Numbered from the stretch's first letter, positions 17,324 to 30,488 are shown. The stretch: 64,000 bases of DNA from Burkholderia latens (GCF_902499045.1 NZ_CABVPL010000001.1:186001-250000), one strand, 5' to 3'. Notes: generated by a model not told the origin, from the sequence alone. Numbers and translations are program-made.

Positions 17324-18882
17324 GACGGTGCTCCGTGGTGTCGTTGTTCGTGTCCCGGCACGTCGTAGAGCGGCGCGACGGTGAGCGTCAGCCCTTGGCG
17401 GCCGGTCACGCGCACGCGGCAACCGGCGGCCAGCGGCGTGCTGCTCGCGACGCGCCAGCGCTCGCCGTGCACGCGCGCCCAGCCCGCCGCCGACGGTGCG
17501 GGGCCGGCAGCGCCCTGCGGCTGGTCGGCATGCAGGCCGTCGTCGAGCACTTCGCCGATGCTGCCGAGCATCGCCTCGGCGCCCGTCACCACCGGCCGCC
17601 GCCGCGCGCGCAGCGCGACGCTCGACACCGCGGCGACGAGCAACCCGCCGCCGAGCGCAAGGCCCGCGATCACCGGCCACGGAATCCCGTAGCCGGGCAC
17701 GTCGGTGTCGATCAGCATCAGCGCGCCGATCGTGAACGCGACGATCCCGCCGAAGCCGAGCACGCCGAAGGTCGGCAGGAACGCCTCCGCGACGAGACAG
17801 CCGAGCCCGAGCAGCACGAGCCCGAGACCCGCATAGCTGATCGGCAGCAACTGCATCGCGAACAGCCCGACCAGCAGGCAAATGGTGCCGGCCACGCCCG
17901 GCAGCACGAAGCCAGGGTTCGCGAATTCGAAGAACAGCCCGTAGATGCCGATCGTCAGCAGGATCAGCGCGACGTTCGGATCGGCGATGATCGACAGGAA
18001 ACGGCTGCGCCAGTCCGGCGCGAGTACGACGAGCGGTGCGCGGGCGGTCGCGAGATGCAGCGCGCCGGCGGTCGTCGTTACCGCGCGGCCGTCGAGCTGG
18101 CGCGCCAGGTCGGCCGGGTCCTGCGCGATCACGTCGACCACGTGCTGCGCGTGCGCGTCGTTCGCGGACAGGCTCACGGCTTCGCGCACCGCGCGTTCGG
18201 CCCAGTCGGCATTGCGCCCGCGCAACTGCGCGAGGCCGCGGATGTACGCGGCCGCGTCCTGCGTCGCCTTGCGGATTTCGGTCGATTGCGTGTCGTTCGG
18301 CAACTCGGCGGGTGCGCCGGATGCGCCCGATGCACCGGCAGCGCCCGAGGTCCCGGCAGGCGAAGGCTTTTGCGTCCCCGGCGTCCCGCCGATCCCGAAC
18401 TGCACCGGCGACGCCGCGCCGAGATTGGTGCCGGGCGCCATCGCGGCGACGTGGCTCGCGTAGACGATATAGGTTCCCGCGCTCGCGGCCCGCGCACCGC
18501 CGGGTGCGACGAACGCCGCGACGGGCACCGGCGAGCCGAGGATCGCCTTGATGATCTGCCGCATCGACGTGTCGAGGCCGCCCGGCGTATCGAGCTGCAG
18601 GATCGCGAGCGGCGCGTGCTCGCGTGCCGCGCGCTCGAGCGAGCGGACGATGAAGTCGGCGCTGGCCGGGCCGATCGCGCCGTTGACGGGAATCACGATG
18701 ACCGGCGCCGCGGCGGCCGGCGCCATGGCGGGCGCGGCGGCGCCGGGAGCGGCAACCGCCGCGCACACGACGAGCAGCGCCGCGAACAGCGCGGCGCGCG
18801 CGACCCGCGCGGAAAGCGGGTGACGAAGGCGGCCGCCGGGCGATGCAGACGCAGGCGGCGGCCGATCACGGTGAATGCGCAT
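17320..18882 (-). CDS. NfeD-type membrane serine protease
   Basis: A 520-residue protein. A signal segment (residues ~28-50) leads to a ClpP-like protease domain with [14 protein letters not shown] and the nucleophile region [12 protein letters not shown], then four to five hydrophobic helices and a C-terminal OB-like NfeD domain. In archaea this protease cleaves the C-terminus of its stomatin partner, and the same pairing is seen here with the overlapping slipin gene. A Gly/Ala/Ser-rich linker around residues 160-180 is an insert that may be flexible. Confidence 0.92.
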   Translation of the reverse strand: MRIHRDRPPPASASPGGRLRHPLSARVARAALFAALLVVCAAVAAPGAAAPAMAPAAAAPVIVIPVNGAIGPASADFIVRSLERAAREHAPLAILQLDTPGGLDTSMRQIIKAILGSPVPVAAFVAPGGARAASAGTYIVYASHVAAMAPGTNLGAASPVQFGIGGTPGTQKPSPAGTSGAAGASGASGAPAELPNDTQSTEIRKATQDAAAYIRGLAQLRGRNADWAERAVREAVSLSANDAHAQHVVDVIAQDPADLARQLDGRAVTTTAGALHLATARAPLVVLAPDWRSRFLSIIADPNVALILLTIGIYGLFFEFANPGFVLPGVAGTICLLVGLFAMQLLPISYAGLGLVLLGLGCLVAEAFLPTFGVLGFGGIVAFTIGALMLIDTDVPGYGIPWPVIAGLALGGGLLVAAVSSVALRARRRPVVTGAEAMLGSIGEVLDDGLHADQPQGAAGPAPSAAGWARVHGERWRVASSTPLAAGCRVRVTGRQGLTLTVAPLYDVPGHEQRHHGAPS

Positions 18883-19003
18883 CGGGGCGTCCGGGCGGCG
18901 CGCGACCGCGCGTCGTCCGGCTCGCGGGAAGGGCGTTGGCCCGATGCTTGAAGATTAGGCGGTTTCGGCGAAAAGCGCGAAGGCGGGGCGGCACCGCCCG
19001 CGC

Positions 19004-21311
<2,308 letters not shown>

Positions 21312-21343
21312 GTCGCCGCGCGCGCCGATCCGGCACCGCGCAG

Positions 21344-21425
21344 TCGAACAAGCAATCGAACAAGCAATCGAACAAGCAATCGAACAAGCAATCGAACAAG
21401 CAATCGAACAAGCAATCGAACAAGC
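21344..21425. repeat. 12-bp tandem repeat (VNTR), 6.8 copies
   Basis: The unit TCGAACAAGCAA is repeated six times without change, followed by ten bases of a seventh unit. It lies 33 bases after the acyl-CoA dehydrogenase stop, inside the valine operon. Perfect tandem arrays of this length change copy number by slippage, so it is a probable strain-variable locus. Confidence 0.97.
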
Positions 21426-21569
21426 CGGCACACGACGCAGGCACGAGGGCAGCACGGCGAACGCGGCGCGCAACGACGTGACCGCGCGACGTGCAACACG
21501 GAACCGGGCAGGTGCTGCAGCACGTGTGCCGGTTGACCGCTGAGCATGGAGACTGGACGGAGACGACAC

Positions 21570-23276
21570 ATGACGGTACAGGCATTCCTGGACGCACGCG
21601 ACTTCCTGCTGCGCCATCGCACCGACTACGAAACCGCTTATCGCGATTTCGAATGGCCGGTGCTCGATGCGTTCAACTGGGCGCTCGACTACTTCGACCC
21701 GATGGCCCGCGGCAACGACCGGCCCGCGCTGTGGATCGTCGATGCGGCAACCGGCACGGGCGACCCGTATTCGTTCGCGCAGATGTCCGAGCGTTCGTCG
21801 CGGATCGCGAACTGGCTGCGCGGCATCGGCGTCGTGCGCGGCGACCGGATCCTGCTGATGCTGCCGAACCGCGTCGAGCTGTGGGACGCGATGCTCGCCG
21901 CGATGAAGCTCGGCGCGATCGTGCTGCCCGCGACCACGCAACTGTCGGCCGACGACGTGCGCGATCGCGTGCAGATCGGCGGCGCGACCTACGCGATCGT
22001 CGACGAGAACGAAACCGCGAAGTTCGAGCAGAGCGGCCTCGGGCTCAAGCGGAAGATCGTCGCCGGCGCGGCGCGCGAAGGCTGGCTCGCGATGAACGAC
22101 GGCTACGCGGCGAGCGCCGCTTTCGAGCCGGAAGCCGTCACGCACGCGAACGATCCGATGCTGCTGTATTTCACGTCGGGCACGACGTCGAAGCCGAAGC
22201 TCGTCGAGCATACGCATCGCACCTATCCGGTCGGACACCTGTCGACGATGTACTGGATCGGGCTGCAACCCGGCGACATCCACTGGAACATCAGCTCGCC
22301 CGGCTGGGCCAAGCATGCGTGGAGCTGCTTCTTTGCGCCGTGGAACGCGCAGGCGTGCGTGTTCGCGTTCAACTACGCGCGCTTCGAGCCGAAGGTCGTG
22401 CTCGATGCGCTGGTCAACTACCGCGTCACCACGCTGTGCGCGCCGCCGACCGTGTGGCGCATGCTCGTGCAGCAGCCGCTCGCGTCGTTCGACGTGACGC
22501 TGCGCGAGATCGTCGGCGCGGGCGAGCCGCTGAACCCCGAGATCATCGAGCGCGTGAAGAAGGCGTGGGGCATCACGATTCGAGACGGCTACGGCCAGAC
22601 CGAGACGACCTGCCTGATCGGCAATTCGCCGGGGCAGCCGGTCGTCGCCGGCTCGATGGGCCGGCCGCTGCCCGGCTACCGGATCGCGCTGCTGGATCCG
22701 GACGGCGCGCCCGTCAGCGAAGGCGAGATCGCGCTGCCGCTCGGCGATGACGGCACGCGCCCGATCGGGCTGATGAAAGGCTACGCGAACAACCCCGACG
22801 CGACGGCCCATGCGATGCGCGACGGCCATTACCGCACGTCCGACATCGCGATGCGCGGCAACGACGGCTACTACGTGTACATCGGCCGCGCGGACGACGT
22901 GTTCAAGTCGTCCGACTACCGGCTGAGCCCGTTCGAACTGGAAAGCGTGCTGATCGAGCATCCGGCGATCGCGGAAGCGGCCGTCGTGCCGAGCCCGGAC
23001 CCGGTGCGGCTGGCGGTGCCGAAGACCTTCGTCACGCTGCGCCAAGGGTATGAGGAAAGCGCCGCGCTCGCGCTCGAAATCTTCCGCTTCTCGCGCGAGA
23101 AGCTCGCGCCGTACAAGCGTATCCGCCGCCTGCAGTTCGCGGAGTTGCCGAAAACCATTTCCGGAAAAATCCGCCGCGTCGAACTGCGCCGCCGCGAAAT
23201 CGAGCGCGGCGACGACGCATCGACGCGGATGCCGGGCGAATACTGGGAAGAAGATTTCGCCAACGAACTGAAATGA
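21570..23276 (+). CDS. Acyl-CoA synthetase (AMP-forming)
   Basis: A 568-residue adenylate-forming ligase that activates a carboxylic acid with ATP and CoA. The P-loop-like motif YFTSGTTSKPKLVEHTH, the DGYGQTET motif and the C-terminal lysine region (PKTISGKIRRVELR) are all present. Length and motifs resemble medium-chain (ACSM-like) synthetases. Within the valine operon it may activate isobutyrate or related branched short-chain acids. It begins 258 bases after the dehydrogenase, with the 12-bp repeat array between. Confidence 0.9.
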   Translation: MTVQAFLDARDFLLRHRTDYETAYRDFEWPVLDAFNWALDYFDPMARGNDRPALWIVDAATGTGDPYSFAQMSERSSRIANWLRGIGVVRGDRILLMLPNRVELWDAMLAAMKLGAIVLPATTQLSADDVRDRVQIGGATYAIVDENETAKFEQSGLGLKRKIVAGAAREGWLAMNDGYAASAAFEPEAVTHANDPMLLYFTSGTTSKPKLVEHTHRTYPVGHLSTMYWIGLQPGDIHWNISSPGWAKHAWSCFFAPWNAQACVFAFNYARFEPKVVLDALVNYRVTTLCAPPTVWRMLVQQPLASFDVTLREIVGAGEPLNPEIIERVKKAWGITIRDGYGQTETTCLIGNSPGQPVVAGSMGRPLPGYRIALLDPDGAPVSEGEIALPLGDDGTRPIGLMKGYANNPDATAHAMRDGHYRTSDIAMRGNDGYYVYIGRADDVFKSSDYRLSPFELESVLIEHPAIAEAAVVPSPDPVRLAVPKTFVTLRQGYEESAALALEIFRFSREKLAPYKRIRRLQFAELPKTISGKIRRVELRRREIERGDDASTRMPGEYWEEDFANELK

Positions 23277-23387
23277 CGGGCCGCGGGCCGCGCGTGCCGA
23301 GCGTTCGGCGCGCCGCCCGCGGCGTCATCGAACCGAACCGGCCGCGTCGCATGACGCGACGCGGCCCACTGCAAGGAGACTGCACTG

Positions 23388-24917
23388 ATGAACGCGAATC
23401 CGACGCCCCGTTCGGGGCAACACGTGCCGACGGTCAAGCTGCTGATCGACGGCGCTTTCGTCGAGTCCGCCACGACCGAGTGGCGCGACGTCGTGAACCC
23501 GGCGACGCAGCAGGTGCTCGCGCGCGTGCCGTTCGCGACCGTAGCGGAAGTCGACGCGGCCGTGCAGGCCGCGCACGCCGCGTATGCGACGTGGAAGAAC
23601 ACGCCGATTTCCGCGCGCATGCGCATCATGCTGAAGTTTCAGGATCTGGTGCGCGCGAACCAGCAGCGCATCGCGAAGACGCTGACGGCCGAGCAAGGCA
23701 AGACGATTCCCGACGCCGAAGGCGACATCTTCCGCGGCCTCGAAGTGGTCGAGCATGCGTGCTCGATCGGCACGCTGCAGCTCGGCGAATTCGCGGAGAA
23801 CGTCGCGGGCGGCGTGGACACCTACACGCTGCGCCAGCCGCTCGGCGTGTGCGCGGGCATCACGCCGTTCAACTTCCCCGCGATGATCCCGCTGTGGATG
23901 TTCCCGATGGCGATCGTGTGCGGCAACACGTTCGTGCTGAAACCGTCCGAGCAGGATCCGATGTCGACGATGGAGCTCGTCGAACTCGCGATCGAGGCCG
24001 GCGTGCCGAAGGGCGTGCTGAACGTCGTGCACGGCGGCAAGGAAGTCGTCGACGCGATCTGCACGCATCCGCTCGTGAAGGCGATCTCGTTCGTCGGCTC
24101 GACGGCCGTCGGCACGCACGTGTACAACCTCGGCAGCCAGCACGGCAAGCGCGTGCAGTCGATGATGGGCGCGAAGAACCACGCGGTGGTGTTGCCAGAC
24201 GCGAACCGCGAGCAGGCGATCAACGCGCTCGTCGGCGCGGGCTTCGGCGCCGCCGGCCAGCGCTGCATGGCGACGTCCGTCGCGGTGCTGGTCGGCCAGG
24301 CACGCGACTGGCTGCCGGACCTCGTCGCGAAGGCGAAGACGCTGAAGGTCAACGCAGGCTCGGAGGCGGGCACCGACGTCGGGCCGGTCGTGTCGCGCGG
24401 CGCGAAGGCGCGCATCCTGTCGCTGATCGAAGCAGGCATCAAGGAAGGCGCGACGCTCGAACTCGACGGCCGCGACGTGAAGGTCCCCGGTTTCGAGGAA
24501 GGCAACTTCATCGGCCCGACGATCTTCTCCGGCGTGACGACCGACATGACGATCTACACGCACGAAATCTTCGGGCCGGTGCTGGTCGTGATGGAAGTCG
24601 ACACGCTCGACGAAGCGATCGCGCTCGTCAACCGCAATCCGATGGGCAACGGCGTGGGCATCTTCACGCAGAGCGGCGCGGCCGCGCGCAAGTTCCAGAG
24701 CGAGATCGACGTCGGTCAGGTCGGCATCAACATTCCGATTCCGGTGCCGGTGCCGTTCTTCAGTTTCACCGGTTCGCGCGGCTCGAAGCTCGGCGATCTC
24801 GGCCCGTACGGCAAGCAGGTCGTGCAGTTCTATACGCAGACGAAGACGGTCACCGCGCGCTGGTTCGACGACGACACGACGGCCGCCCCGGTGAACACGA
24901 CGATCCGGCTGCATTGA
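23388..24917 (+). CDS. mmsA: Methylmalonate-semialdehyde dehydrogenase (CoA-acylating)
   Basis: A 509-residue aldehyde dehydrogenase. The nucleophilic cysteine lies in GAAGQRCMA, the MmsA-type form of the ALDH active site, and [16 protein letters not shown] and MGAKNHAVV are MmsA-like. The enzyme oxidises methylmalonate semialdehyde to propionyl-CoA with NAD and CoA, the last step of valine breakdown. AAGGAG lies nine bases before the ATG. mmsB follows after 18 bases. Confidence 0.95.
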   Translation: MNANPTPRSGQHVPTVKLLIDGAFVESATTEWRDVVNPATQQVLARVPFATVAEVDAAVQAAHAAYATWKNTPISARMRIMLKFQDLVRANQQRIAKTLTAEQGKTIPDAEGDIFRGLEVVEHACSIGTLQLGEFAENVAGGVDTYTLRQPLGVCAGITPFNFPAMIPLWMFPMAIVCGNTFVLKPSEQDPMSTMELVELAIEAGVPKGVLNVVHGGKEVVDAICTHPLVKAISFVGSTAVGTHVYNLGSQHGKRVQSMMGAKNHAVVLPDANREQAINALVGAGFGAAGQRCMATSVAVLVGQARDWLPDLVAKAKTLKVNAGSEAGTDVGPVVSRGAKARILSLIEAGIKEGATLELDGRDVKVPGFEEGNFIGPTIFSGVTTDMTIYTHEIFGPVLVVMEVDTLDEAIALVNRNPMGNGVGIFTQSGAAARKFQSEIDVGQVGINIPIPVPVPFFSFTGSRGSKLGDLGPYGKQVVQFYTQTKTVTARWFDDDTTAAPVNTTIRLH

Positions 24918-24935
24918 GCCGCGGAGGAGACGAAC

Positions 24936-25835
24936 ATGAAGATCGGTTTTATCGGACTGGGGCACATGGGCGCGCCGATGGCGCTGAACCTGCTGAAGGC
25001 CGGCCATGACGTGCAAGCGTTCGACCTGAGCGCCGATGCGTTGCGCGCGCTGCAGGACGCCGGCGCGCAGGTGGCCACGTCGCCGCGCGATGCGGCGGCG
25101 GGCGCGGCGTTCGTGATCACGATGCTGCCGGCCGCGCCGCACGTGCGCTCGGTGCTCGCCGGCGAGAACGGCGTGCTGGCCGGCCTCGGCGCGGGCGCGA
25201 CCGTGATCGATTCGAGCACGATCGATCCGGCGAGCGCGCAGGCGTTCGGCGCACTCGTGCGCGAGCACGGCGGCGCGTTCGTCGATGCGCCGGTGTCGGG
25301 CGGCACGGGCGGCGCCGCGGCCGGCACGCTGACCTTCATGGTCGGCGGCAGCGATGCCGACTTCGAGCGCGTGAAACCCGTGCTCGCCGGGATGGGCAGG
25401 AACATCGTCCACTGCGGCGCGACGGGGATGGGGCAGGTCGCGAAGGTCTGCAACAACCTCGTGCTCGGCATTTCGATGGCGGCGGTGTCGGAAGCGATGT
25501 CGCTCGGCGTCGCGCTCGGCATCGACCCGAAGGTGCTCGCGGGCATCGTCAACACGTCGACGGGCCGCTGCTGGAGTTCGGACACCTACAACCCGTATCC
25601 GGGCGTGATCGAGACCGCGCCGTCGTCGCGCGGCTACAGCGGCGGCTTCGGCACGGACCTGATGCTGAAGGATCTCGGTCTCGCGAACGACGCCGCGAGG
25701 CAGGCGCGCCAGCCCGTCTATCTCGGCGCGCTCGCGCAGCAGCTGTACCAGACGATGAGCAGCCGCGGCGACGGGCAGCTCGATTTCTCGGCGGTGATCC
25801 GCCTGTACCAACCGGCCACGAAGAAGGACGCGTGA
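24936..25835 (+). CDS. mmsB: 3-hydroxyisobutyrate dehydrogenase
   Basis: A 299-residue NAD-dependent beta-hydroxyacid dehydrogenase. It opens with the Rossmann motif GFIGLGHMGAPMALNLLKAG, has the substrate signature FVDAPVSGGTGGA and the catalytic lysine in GQVAKVCNN. It oxidises 3-hydroxyisobutyrate to methylmalonate semialdehyde, feeding mmsA. GGAGGAG precedes the start. Its stop codon overlaps the next gene's start. Confidence 0.95.
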   Translation: MKIGFIGLGHMGAPMALNLLKAGHDVQAFDLSADALRALQDAGAQVATSPRDAAAGAAFVITMLPAAPHVRSVLAGENGVLAGLGAGATVIDSSTIDPASAQAFGALVREHGGAFVDAPVSGGTGGAAAGTLTFMVGGSDADFERVKPVLAGMGRNIVHCGATGMGQVAKVCNNLVLGISMAAVSEAMSLGVALGIDPKVLAGIVNTSTGRCWSSDTYNPYPGVIETAPSSRGYSGGFGTDLMLKDLGLANDAARQARQPVYLGALAQQLYQTMSSRGDGQLDFSAVIRLYQPATKKDA

Positions 25836-26626
25836 TGATCGAACTGGACTACGTCGACGACGGCGCGATCGCGTGCGCGACGCTCAAGCGTCCGCCCGCG
25901 AACGCTTTCACGGCCGACGGGCTGCGGCAGTTGCAGGAAACTGTCGCCGAACTGAATGCGAACCCGCGCGTGCGCGCGCTGGTGATCACCGGCGACGGCC
26001 CGAAGTTCTTCAGCGCGGGCGCGGACCTCAACACGTTCGCCGACGGCGACCGCGCGGTCGCGCGCGCGATGGCCGCGCGTTTCGGCGCGGCGTTCGAAGC
26101 GCTGCACGACGCGCGCGTCGTGACGATCGCGGCGATCAACGGCTATGCGATGGGCGGCGGCCTCGAATGCGCGCTCGCGTGCGACCTGCGGATCGCCGAG
26201 ACGCACGCGCAGATGGCGCTGCCCGAACCGTCGGTCGGCCTGCTGCCGTGCGGGCTCGGCACGCAGACGCTGCCGTGGCTCGTCGGCGAAGGCTGGGCGA
26301 AGAAGATCATCCTGGCCGGCACGCGCGTCGATGCGGCCACCGCGCTGCGGATCGGCCTCGTCGAGGACGTGGTCGAAAGCGGCGCCGCGCGCGATGCGGC
26401 GCTCGCGCTTGCGCGCAACGTCGCGCGGCAGAGCCCGCATGCAGTCGCATACAGCAAGGAACTGATCGGCCTCGCGCGCCGCGGCGTGCCGCGCAGCGCG
26501 GCGCTCGCGGTCGAGCGCGAGCGTTTCGTCGATCTGTTCGATACGAACGATCCGCGCGAAGGCGTGGCCGCGTTTCTCGGCAAGCGCGCGCCGCAATGGC
26601 GCACCGACGGGGAGTCGCAACGATGA
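25835..26626 (+). CDS. Enoyl-CoA hydratase (probable methacrylyl-CoA hydratase)
   Basis: A 263-residue crotonase-fold protein with the oxyanion-hole segments FFSAGADLN and GYAMGGGLECALACD and the catalytic glutamate region LPEPSVGLLPCGLG. In this operon it should hydrate methacrylyl-CoA to 3-hydroxyisobutyryl-CoA. The ATG at 25835 shares its A with the mmsB stop (TGATG); an alternative GTG is three bases upstream. Translational coupling on both sides is likely. Confidence 0.88.
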   Translation: MIELDYVDDGAIACATLKRPPANAFTADGLRQLQETVAELNANPRVRALVITGDGPKFFSAGADLNTFADGDRAVARAMAARFGAAFEALHDARVVTIAAINGYAMGGGLECALACDLRIAETHAQMALPEPSVGLLPCGLGTQTLPWLVGEGWAKKIILAGTRVDAATALRIGLVEDVVESGAARDAALALARNVARQSPHAVAYSKELIGLARRGVPRSAALAVERERFVDLFDTNDPREGVAAFLGKRAPQWRTDGESQR

Positions 26627-27762
26627 GCACGCCGGTCACGACTCAACACAGCATTGCGCAATCGGCACCGGAGGTGCTGTTCCGCGTGGTCAACCGCGTC
26701 GCGCTCATTACGCTGAACCGGCCGGCTGCGCTGAACGCGTTGTCGTATCCGATGATCGGCGAACTCGCTGCGCTGTTCGAGCGTTGCCGCACCGATGACC
26801 AGATCGTCGCGGTCGTGCTGCGCGGCGCGGGCGAGAAGGGTTTCTGCGCGGGCGGCGACGTGCGCGCGCTCTACAAGATGGTCGCGCAGCGCGACACGTG
26901 GCTGCCGTTCTTCGTCGACGAATACCGGCTCGACTACGCGATCCACACGTTTCCGAAGCCCGTGGTCGCGCTGATGGACGGCGTGACGATGGGCGGCGGA
27001 ATGGGGCTCGCGCAAGGCGCCGCGCTGCGCGTCGCGACCGAGCGCAGCAAGATCGCGATGCCGGAGACGCGCATCGGCCTCGTGCCCGACGTCGGAGCGA
27101 CGCATTTCCTGTCGCGCATGCCGGTGGAACTCGAGCTGTACGTCGGGCTGACGGGCGCGATGCTGTCCGGCGCCGATGCGCTGAGCGCGAAGCTCGCGGA
27201 TCTGTGCGTGCCGTCGTCGTGGCTCGACACGTTCGAGACGCGCATCGAGCGCGTCAAATGGGACGGCGACGTGCTGCCGACGCTGCGCAAGGTGTTCGAG
27301 CCGCCGTGCAACGTCGTGCCGCATGCGGCGCTCGACGGCCAGATGGCGTGGATCGTCCGTCACTTCGACAAGCGCTCGACCGTCGAGCGGATCGTCGCGA
27401 CGCTGAAGCAGGATCTCGCGCGCGACGAGCTGTCGCGCGAACATCGCCAATGGCTGCAGGCGACGCTCGATGCGCTCACCGGCCATTCGCCGACGATGCT
27501 GTGCGTGACGCGCGAAGCGCTGCTGCGCGGGCGCCAGATGACGCTCGCAGAGTCGTTCCGGATGGAGCTCGGCATCGTCGCGCGTGCGATCGAGGAGGGC
27601 GACTTCTGCGAAGGCGTGCGCGCGCATCTCGTCGACAAGGATCGCAAGCCGCGCTGGGCGCCGGCGTCGCTCGTCGAACTGCGCGCCGAGCGCGTGCGGC
27701 ATTTCCTGACGTCGCCGTGGAAGCTGTTCGCGCATCCACTTGCCGATCTCGGCGCGGCGTGA
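26623..27762 (+). CDS. 3-hydroxyisobutyryl-CoA hydrolase
   Basis: A 379-residue crotonase-superfamily thioesterase of the HIBCH type. The signatures GFCAGGDVRALY, MPETRIGLVPDVGATHFLSRMP and the C-terminal FCEGVRAHLVDKDRKPRW separate it from ordinary hydratases. It releases 3-hydroxyisobutyrate for mmsB. Its ATG overlaps the previous stop by four bases (ATGA). It is the last gene of the valine operon, which is therefore complete from isobutyryl-CoA to propionyl-CoA. Confidence 0.92.
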   Translation: MSTPVTTQHSIAQSAPEVLFRVVNRVALITLNRPAALNALSYPMIGELAALFERCRTDDQIVAVVLRGAGEKGFCAGGDVRALYKMVAQRDTWLPFFVDEYRLDYAIHTFPKPVVALMDGVTMGGGMGLAQGAALRVATERSKIAMPETRIGLVPDVGATHFLSRMPVELELYVGLTGAMLSGADALSAKLADLCVPSSWLDTFETRIERVKWDGDVLPTLRKVFEPPCNVVPHAALDGQMAWIVRHFDKRSTVERIVATLKQDLARDELSREHRQWLQATLDALTGHSPTMLCVTREALLRGRQMTLAESFRMELGIVARAIEEGDFCEGVRAHLVDKDRKPRWAPASLVELRAERVRHFLTSPWKLFAHPLADLGAA

Positions 27763-27826
27763 CGGCGGCGTGTTGACCGCGTGATGGTCGCGTAATAGCC
27801 CGGCGCGCCCGTGCGGCGCGTCGGCT

Positions 27827-28762
27827 TCAACCTGCTTTCTTTTTGTTTGCGGGCTCCGGGCGCTCGATCATCGGCGGCACCGCCTGCACGAGCGCGTCGA
27901 TCACGCAGCGCGTCTTGCGCGGCAGATAGCGCGTTTTCGGCCAGATCGCGTGAATGTCGCCTTCGCAGACGAAGCAGCGGTCGAGCACGACCACCATCTC
28001 GCCGCGCTTCACGTACTGTTCGAGCAGCCAGCTCGGCAGCCACGCGATGCCGAACCCCGCTGCGCCGGCCGCGGCGATCGCCTGCACGTCGTCGAAGCTC
28101 AACTGATGCGGCATGTCGACGTGTACCGTCGAGCCGTCCGGCGCACGCAGATACCATGGCTGCACGACGCCCGAGCGCGAATACGCGATCGTGCGATGGT
28201 TCTTCAGATCCGCCAGCGATTGCGGCATCCCGTAGCGTGCGAGATACGACGGCGCCGCACCGAGACTTCCGTACTGCGTGCCGAGCCGGCGCACCGCGAG
28301 GCTCGTGCTGTCCGCGAGCGGGCCGATCCGCACCGCGAGGTCGATGCCTTCCTCGACCAGATCGACGAACCGGTCGGTGATCGACACGTCGATCCGGAGA
28401 TGCGGATAGGTGCGCGCGAGATCGAGCACGATCGGCGTCACGCAGTGATGCCCGAACGCGAGCGGCACGCTCAGCCGCAGCTTGCCGCGCGCTTCGTTGC
28501 GGCCGCAATCGAGATCGGCTTCGGCCGCTTCCAGTTCCGCGAGCGCGCGCACGCACCGGTCGTAGTACGCCTGGCCGTCGTCGGTCAGGCTCTGGCTGCG
28601 GGTCGTGCGCTGCAGCAGCCGCGCGCCGAGCCGCTTCTCGAGCCGCGCGATCGCCTTGCCGACCGCCGAGCGCGTCATGCCGAGCCGTTCCGCGGCGAGC
28701 GCGAAGCTGCCGGATTCCACGACCTGAACGAAGGTCGTCACGCCGTCGAGTCTGTCGGTCAT
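27827..28762 (-). CDS. LysR-family transcriptional regulator
   Basis: A 311-residue LysR protein. The N-terminal winged helix-turn-helix (TFVQVVESGSFALAAERLGMTRSAVGKAIARLEKRLG) and the periplasmic-binding-like effector domain are complete. It is divergent from the MFS transporter at 28950, with 187 bases between the starts, so it probably controls that exporter. It converges on the valine operon with a 64-base gap. Confidence 0.9.
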   Translation of the reverse strand: MTDRLDGVTTFVQVVESGSFALAAERLGMTRSAVGKAIARLEKRLGARLLQRTTRSQSLTDDGQAYYDRCVRALAELEAAEADLDCGRNEARGKLRLSVPLAFGHHCVTPIVLDLARTYPHLRIDVSITDRFVDLVEEGIDLAVRIGPLADSTSLAVRRLGTQYGSLGAAPSYLARYGMPQSLADLKNHRTIAYSRSGVVQPWYLRAPDGSTVHVDMPHQLSFDDVQAIAAAGAAGFGIAWLPSWLLEQYVKRGEMVVVLDRCFVCEGDIHAIWPKTRYLPRKTRCVIDALVQAVPPMIERPEPANKKKAG

Positions 28763-28949
28763 GGCAGAGTGAAGTGATCGAGTCCTGTGATTCCCCAGTC
28801 TGGAGAAGCGGACGCGTCAATGGGGATTGGAATTCTCACTATAGTACCGATTCCCGCCAACGGGCGCTGCCGGCCTTCGGGCCGCTCGCCCGCGGCGCAT
28901 CCTTCTCACCTGGAGGCGCGCGGCCGTCGCGGGCCGTCGCGCAATACGC

Positions 28950-30488
28950 ATGACGCTATCCGACTCCCGCAGGAATGCGGTCGCGCTCGCGGCCGTCTGT
29001 CTCACGTCGCTGATGTTCGGCCTCGAGATCTCGAGCGTGCCGGTGATCCTGCCGACGCTCGAACACGTGCTGCATGGCGACTTCAACGGCATGCAGTGGA
29101 TCATGAACGCGTACACGATCGCGTGCACGACGGTGCTGATGGCGGCCGGCACGCTCGCCGACCGGTTCGGCCGCAAGCGCGTGTACGTGATCGGCACCGT
29201 GCTGTTCGGCGCGACGTCGCTGCTGTGCGGGCTCGCGCCGAACGTGCCGGTGCTGGTCGCGGGGCGTCTGCTGCAGGGCGCGAGCGGCGGCGCGATGCTG
29301 ATTTGCCAGATCGCAGTGCTGTCGCATCAGTTCCGCGAAGGGCGCGAGCGCGGCCGTGCGTTCGGGATCTGGGGCATCGTGTTCGGGATCGGGCTCGGTT
29401 TCGGGCCGATCGTCGGCGGCGCGATCGTCGCGCTCGCGAGCTGGCCGTGGGTGTTTCTCGTCCACGCGCCGCTCGCGGCCGTCGCGCTGGTGCTGATCGG
29501 CGGCGCGGTGCAGGAGTCGCGCGATCCGCATGCAGGCGCGCTCGACGTCGCGGGCATCGTCACGCTGTCGCTCGCGGTGCTCGGTCTCGCGTTCTATATC
29601 ACCCAAAGCGCGGAGCTCGGGCTCGCGCGCGCGGCCGGCCTCGGCGTGCTCGGTGCGACGGCGCTCGCACTCGCCGGCTTCTTCGTCGCGGAACGCTCGA
29701 GCGCGCGACCGATGTTCGATTTCTCCGTGTTCCGGATTCGCGCGTTCACCGGTGCGATCTTCGGCTCGATGGGGATGAACTTCAGCTTCTGGCCGTTCAT
29801 GATCTACCTGCCGATCTGGTTTCAGGTCGCGCTCGGCTACGACAGCGTGACGGCCGGCCTCGCGTTGCTCGCGTACACGCTGCCGACGCTCGTCGCGCCG
29901 CCGTTCGGCGAGCGGCTCGCGCTGCGTTACGGGCCCGGCGTCGTGATTCCGGGCGGCCTGTTCACGATCGCGGCCGGCTTCGCGTTGATGCGGATCGGCA
30001 GCGGCATCGAGCATGCGAGCTGGGTCACGATGCTGCCCGGCTGCGTGATTGCCGGGATCGGACTCGGGCTCACGAATACGCCGGTCACGAACACGACGAC
30101 GGGCGCGGTGCCGAGCGCGCGGGCCGGGATGGCGTCGGGCATCGACATGAGCGCGCGGATGATCTCGCTCGCGCTGAACATCGCGGCGATGGGTTTCGTG
30201 CTGGTGGCGGGGATCGTCGCGAGCCTGAAGGCCGGTGTGGCGGGTGCGATCGATGCGGGGACGCTGCGCGCGCTGGCACAGCAGATCGCGTCGGGCCGCA
30301 CCGACGGATTGCAGGCGATCGCGCCGGCGCTCGCGCAGACCGATCCGACCGGTGCGGCGCTGCACGCGGCGCTCGTGCACGGGTTCGGCTGGGTGATGGT
30401 GTACGGCGCGGCTGGCGTGGCCGTGCTCGCGACCGCGAGCGCGGTGGCGTTCGCGCCGGCGCGGCGCGGGGCGGCGGTGTGTGAATGA
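28950..30488 (+). CDS. MFS transporter, DHA2 (14-helix) drug/proton antiporter type
   Basis: A 512-residue inner-membrane exporter of the EmrB/QacA type. About 14 hydrophobic segments are visible, with the MFS motif A region GTLADRFGRKRVYVIG between helices 2 and 3 and motif C-like GFGPIVGGAIV. Such proteins expel hydrophobic toxic compounds. No membrane-fusion partner (EmrA-like) is adjacent. No strong ribosome site precedes the start. The divergent LysR gene is its likely regulator. Confidence 0.9.
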   Translation: MTLSDSRRNAVALAAVCLTSLMFGLEISSVPVILPTLEHVLHGDFNGMQWIMNAYTIACTTVLMAAGTLADRFGRKRVYVIGTVLFGATSLLCGLAPNVPVLVAGRLLQGASGGAMLICQIAVLSHQFREGRERGRAFGIWGIVFGIGLGFGPIVGGAIVALASWPWVFLVHAPLAAVALVLIGGAVQESRDPHAGALDVAGIVTLSLAVLGLAFYITQSAELGLARAAGLGVLGATALALAGFFVAERSSARPMFDFSVFRIRAFTGAIFGSMGMNFSFWPFMIYLPIWFQVALGYDSVTAGLALLAYTLPTLVAPPFGERLALRYGPGVVIPGGLFTIAAGFALMRIGSGIEHASWVTMLPGCVIAGIGLGLTNTPVTNTTTGAVPSARAGMASGIDMSARMISLALNIAAMGFVLVAGIVASLKAGVAGAIDAGTLRALAQQIASGRTDGLQAIAPALAQTDPTGAALHAALVHGFGWVMVYGAAGVAVLATASAVAFAPARRGAAVCE

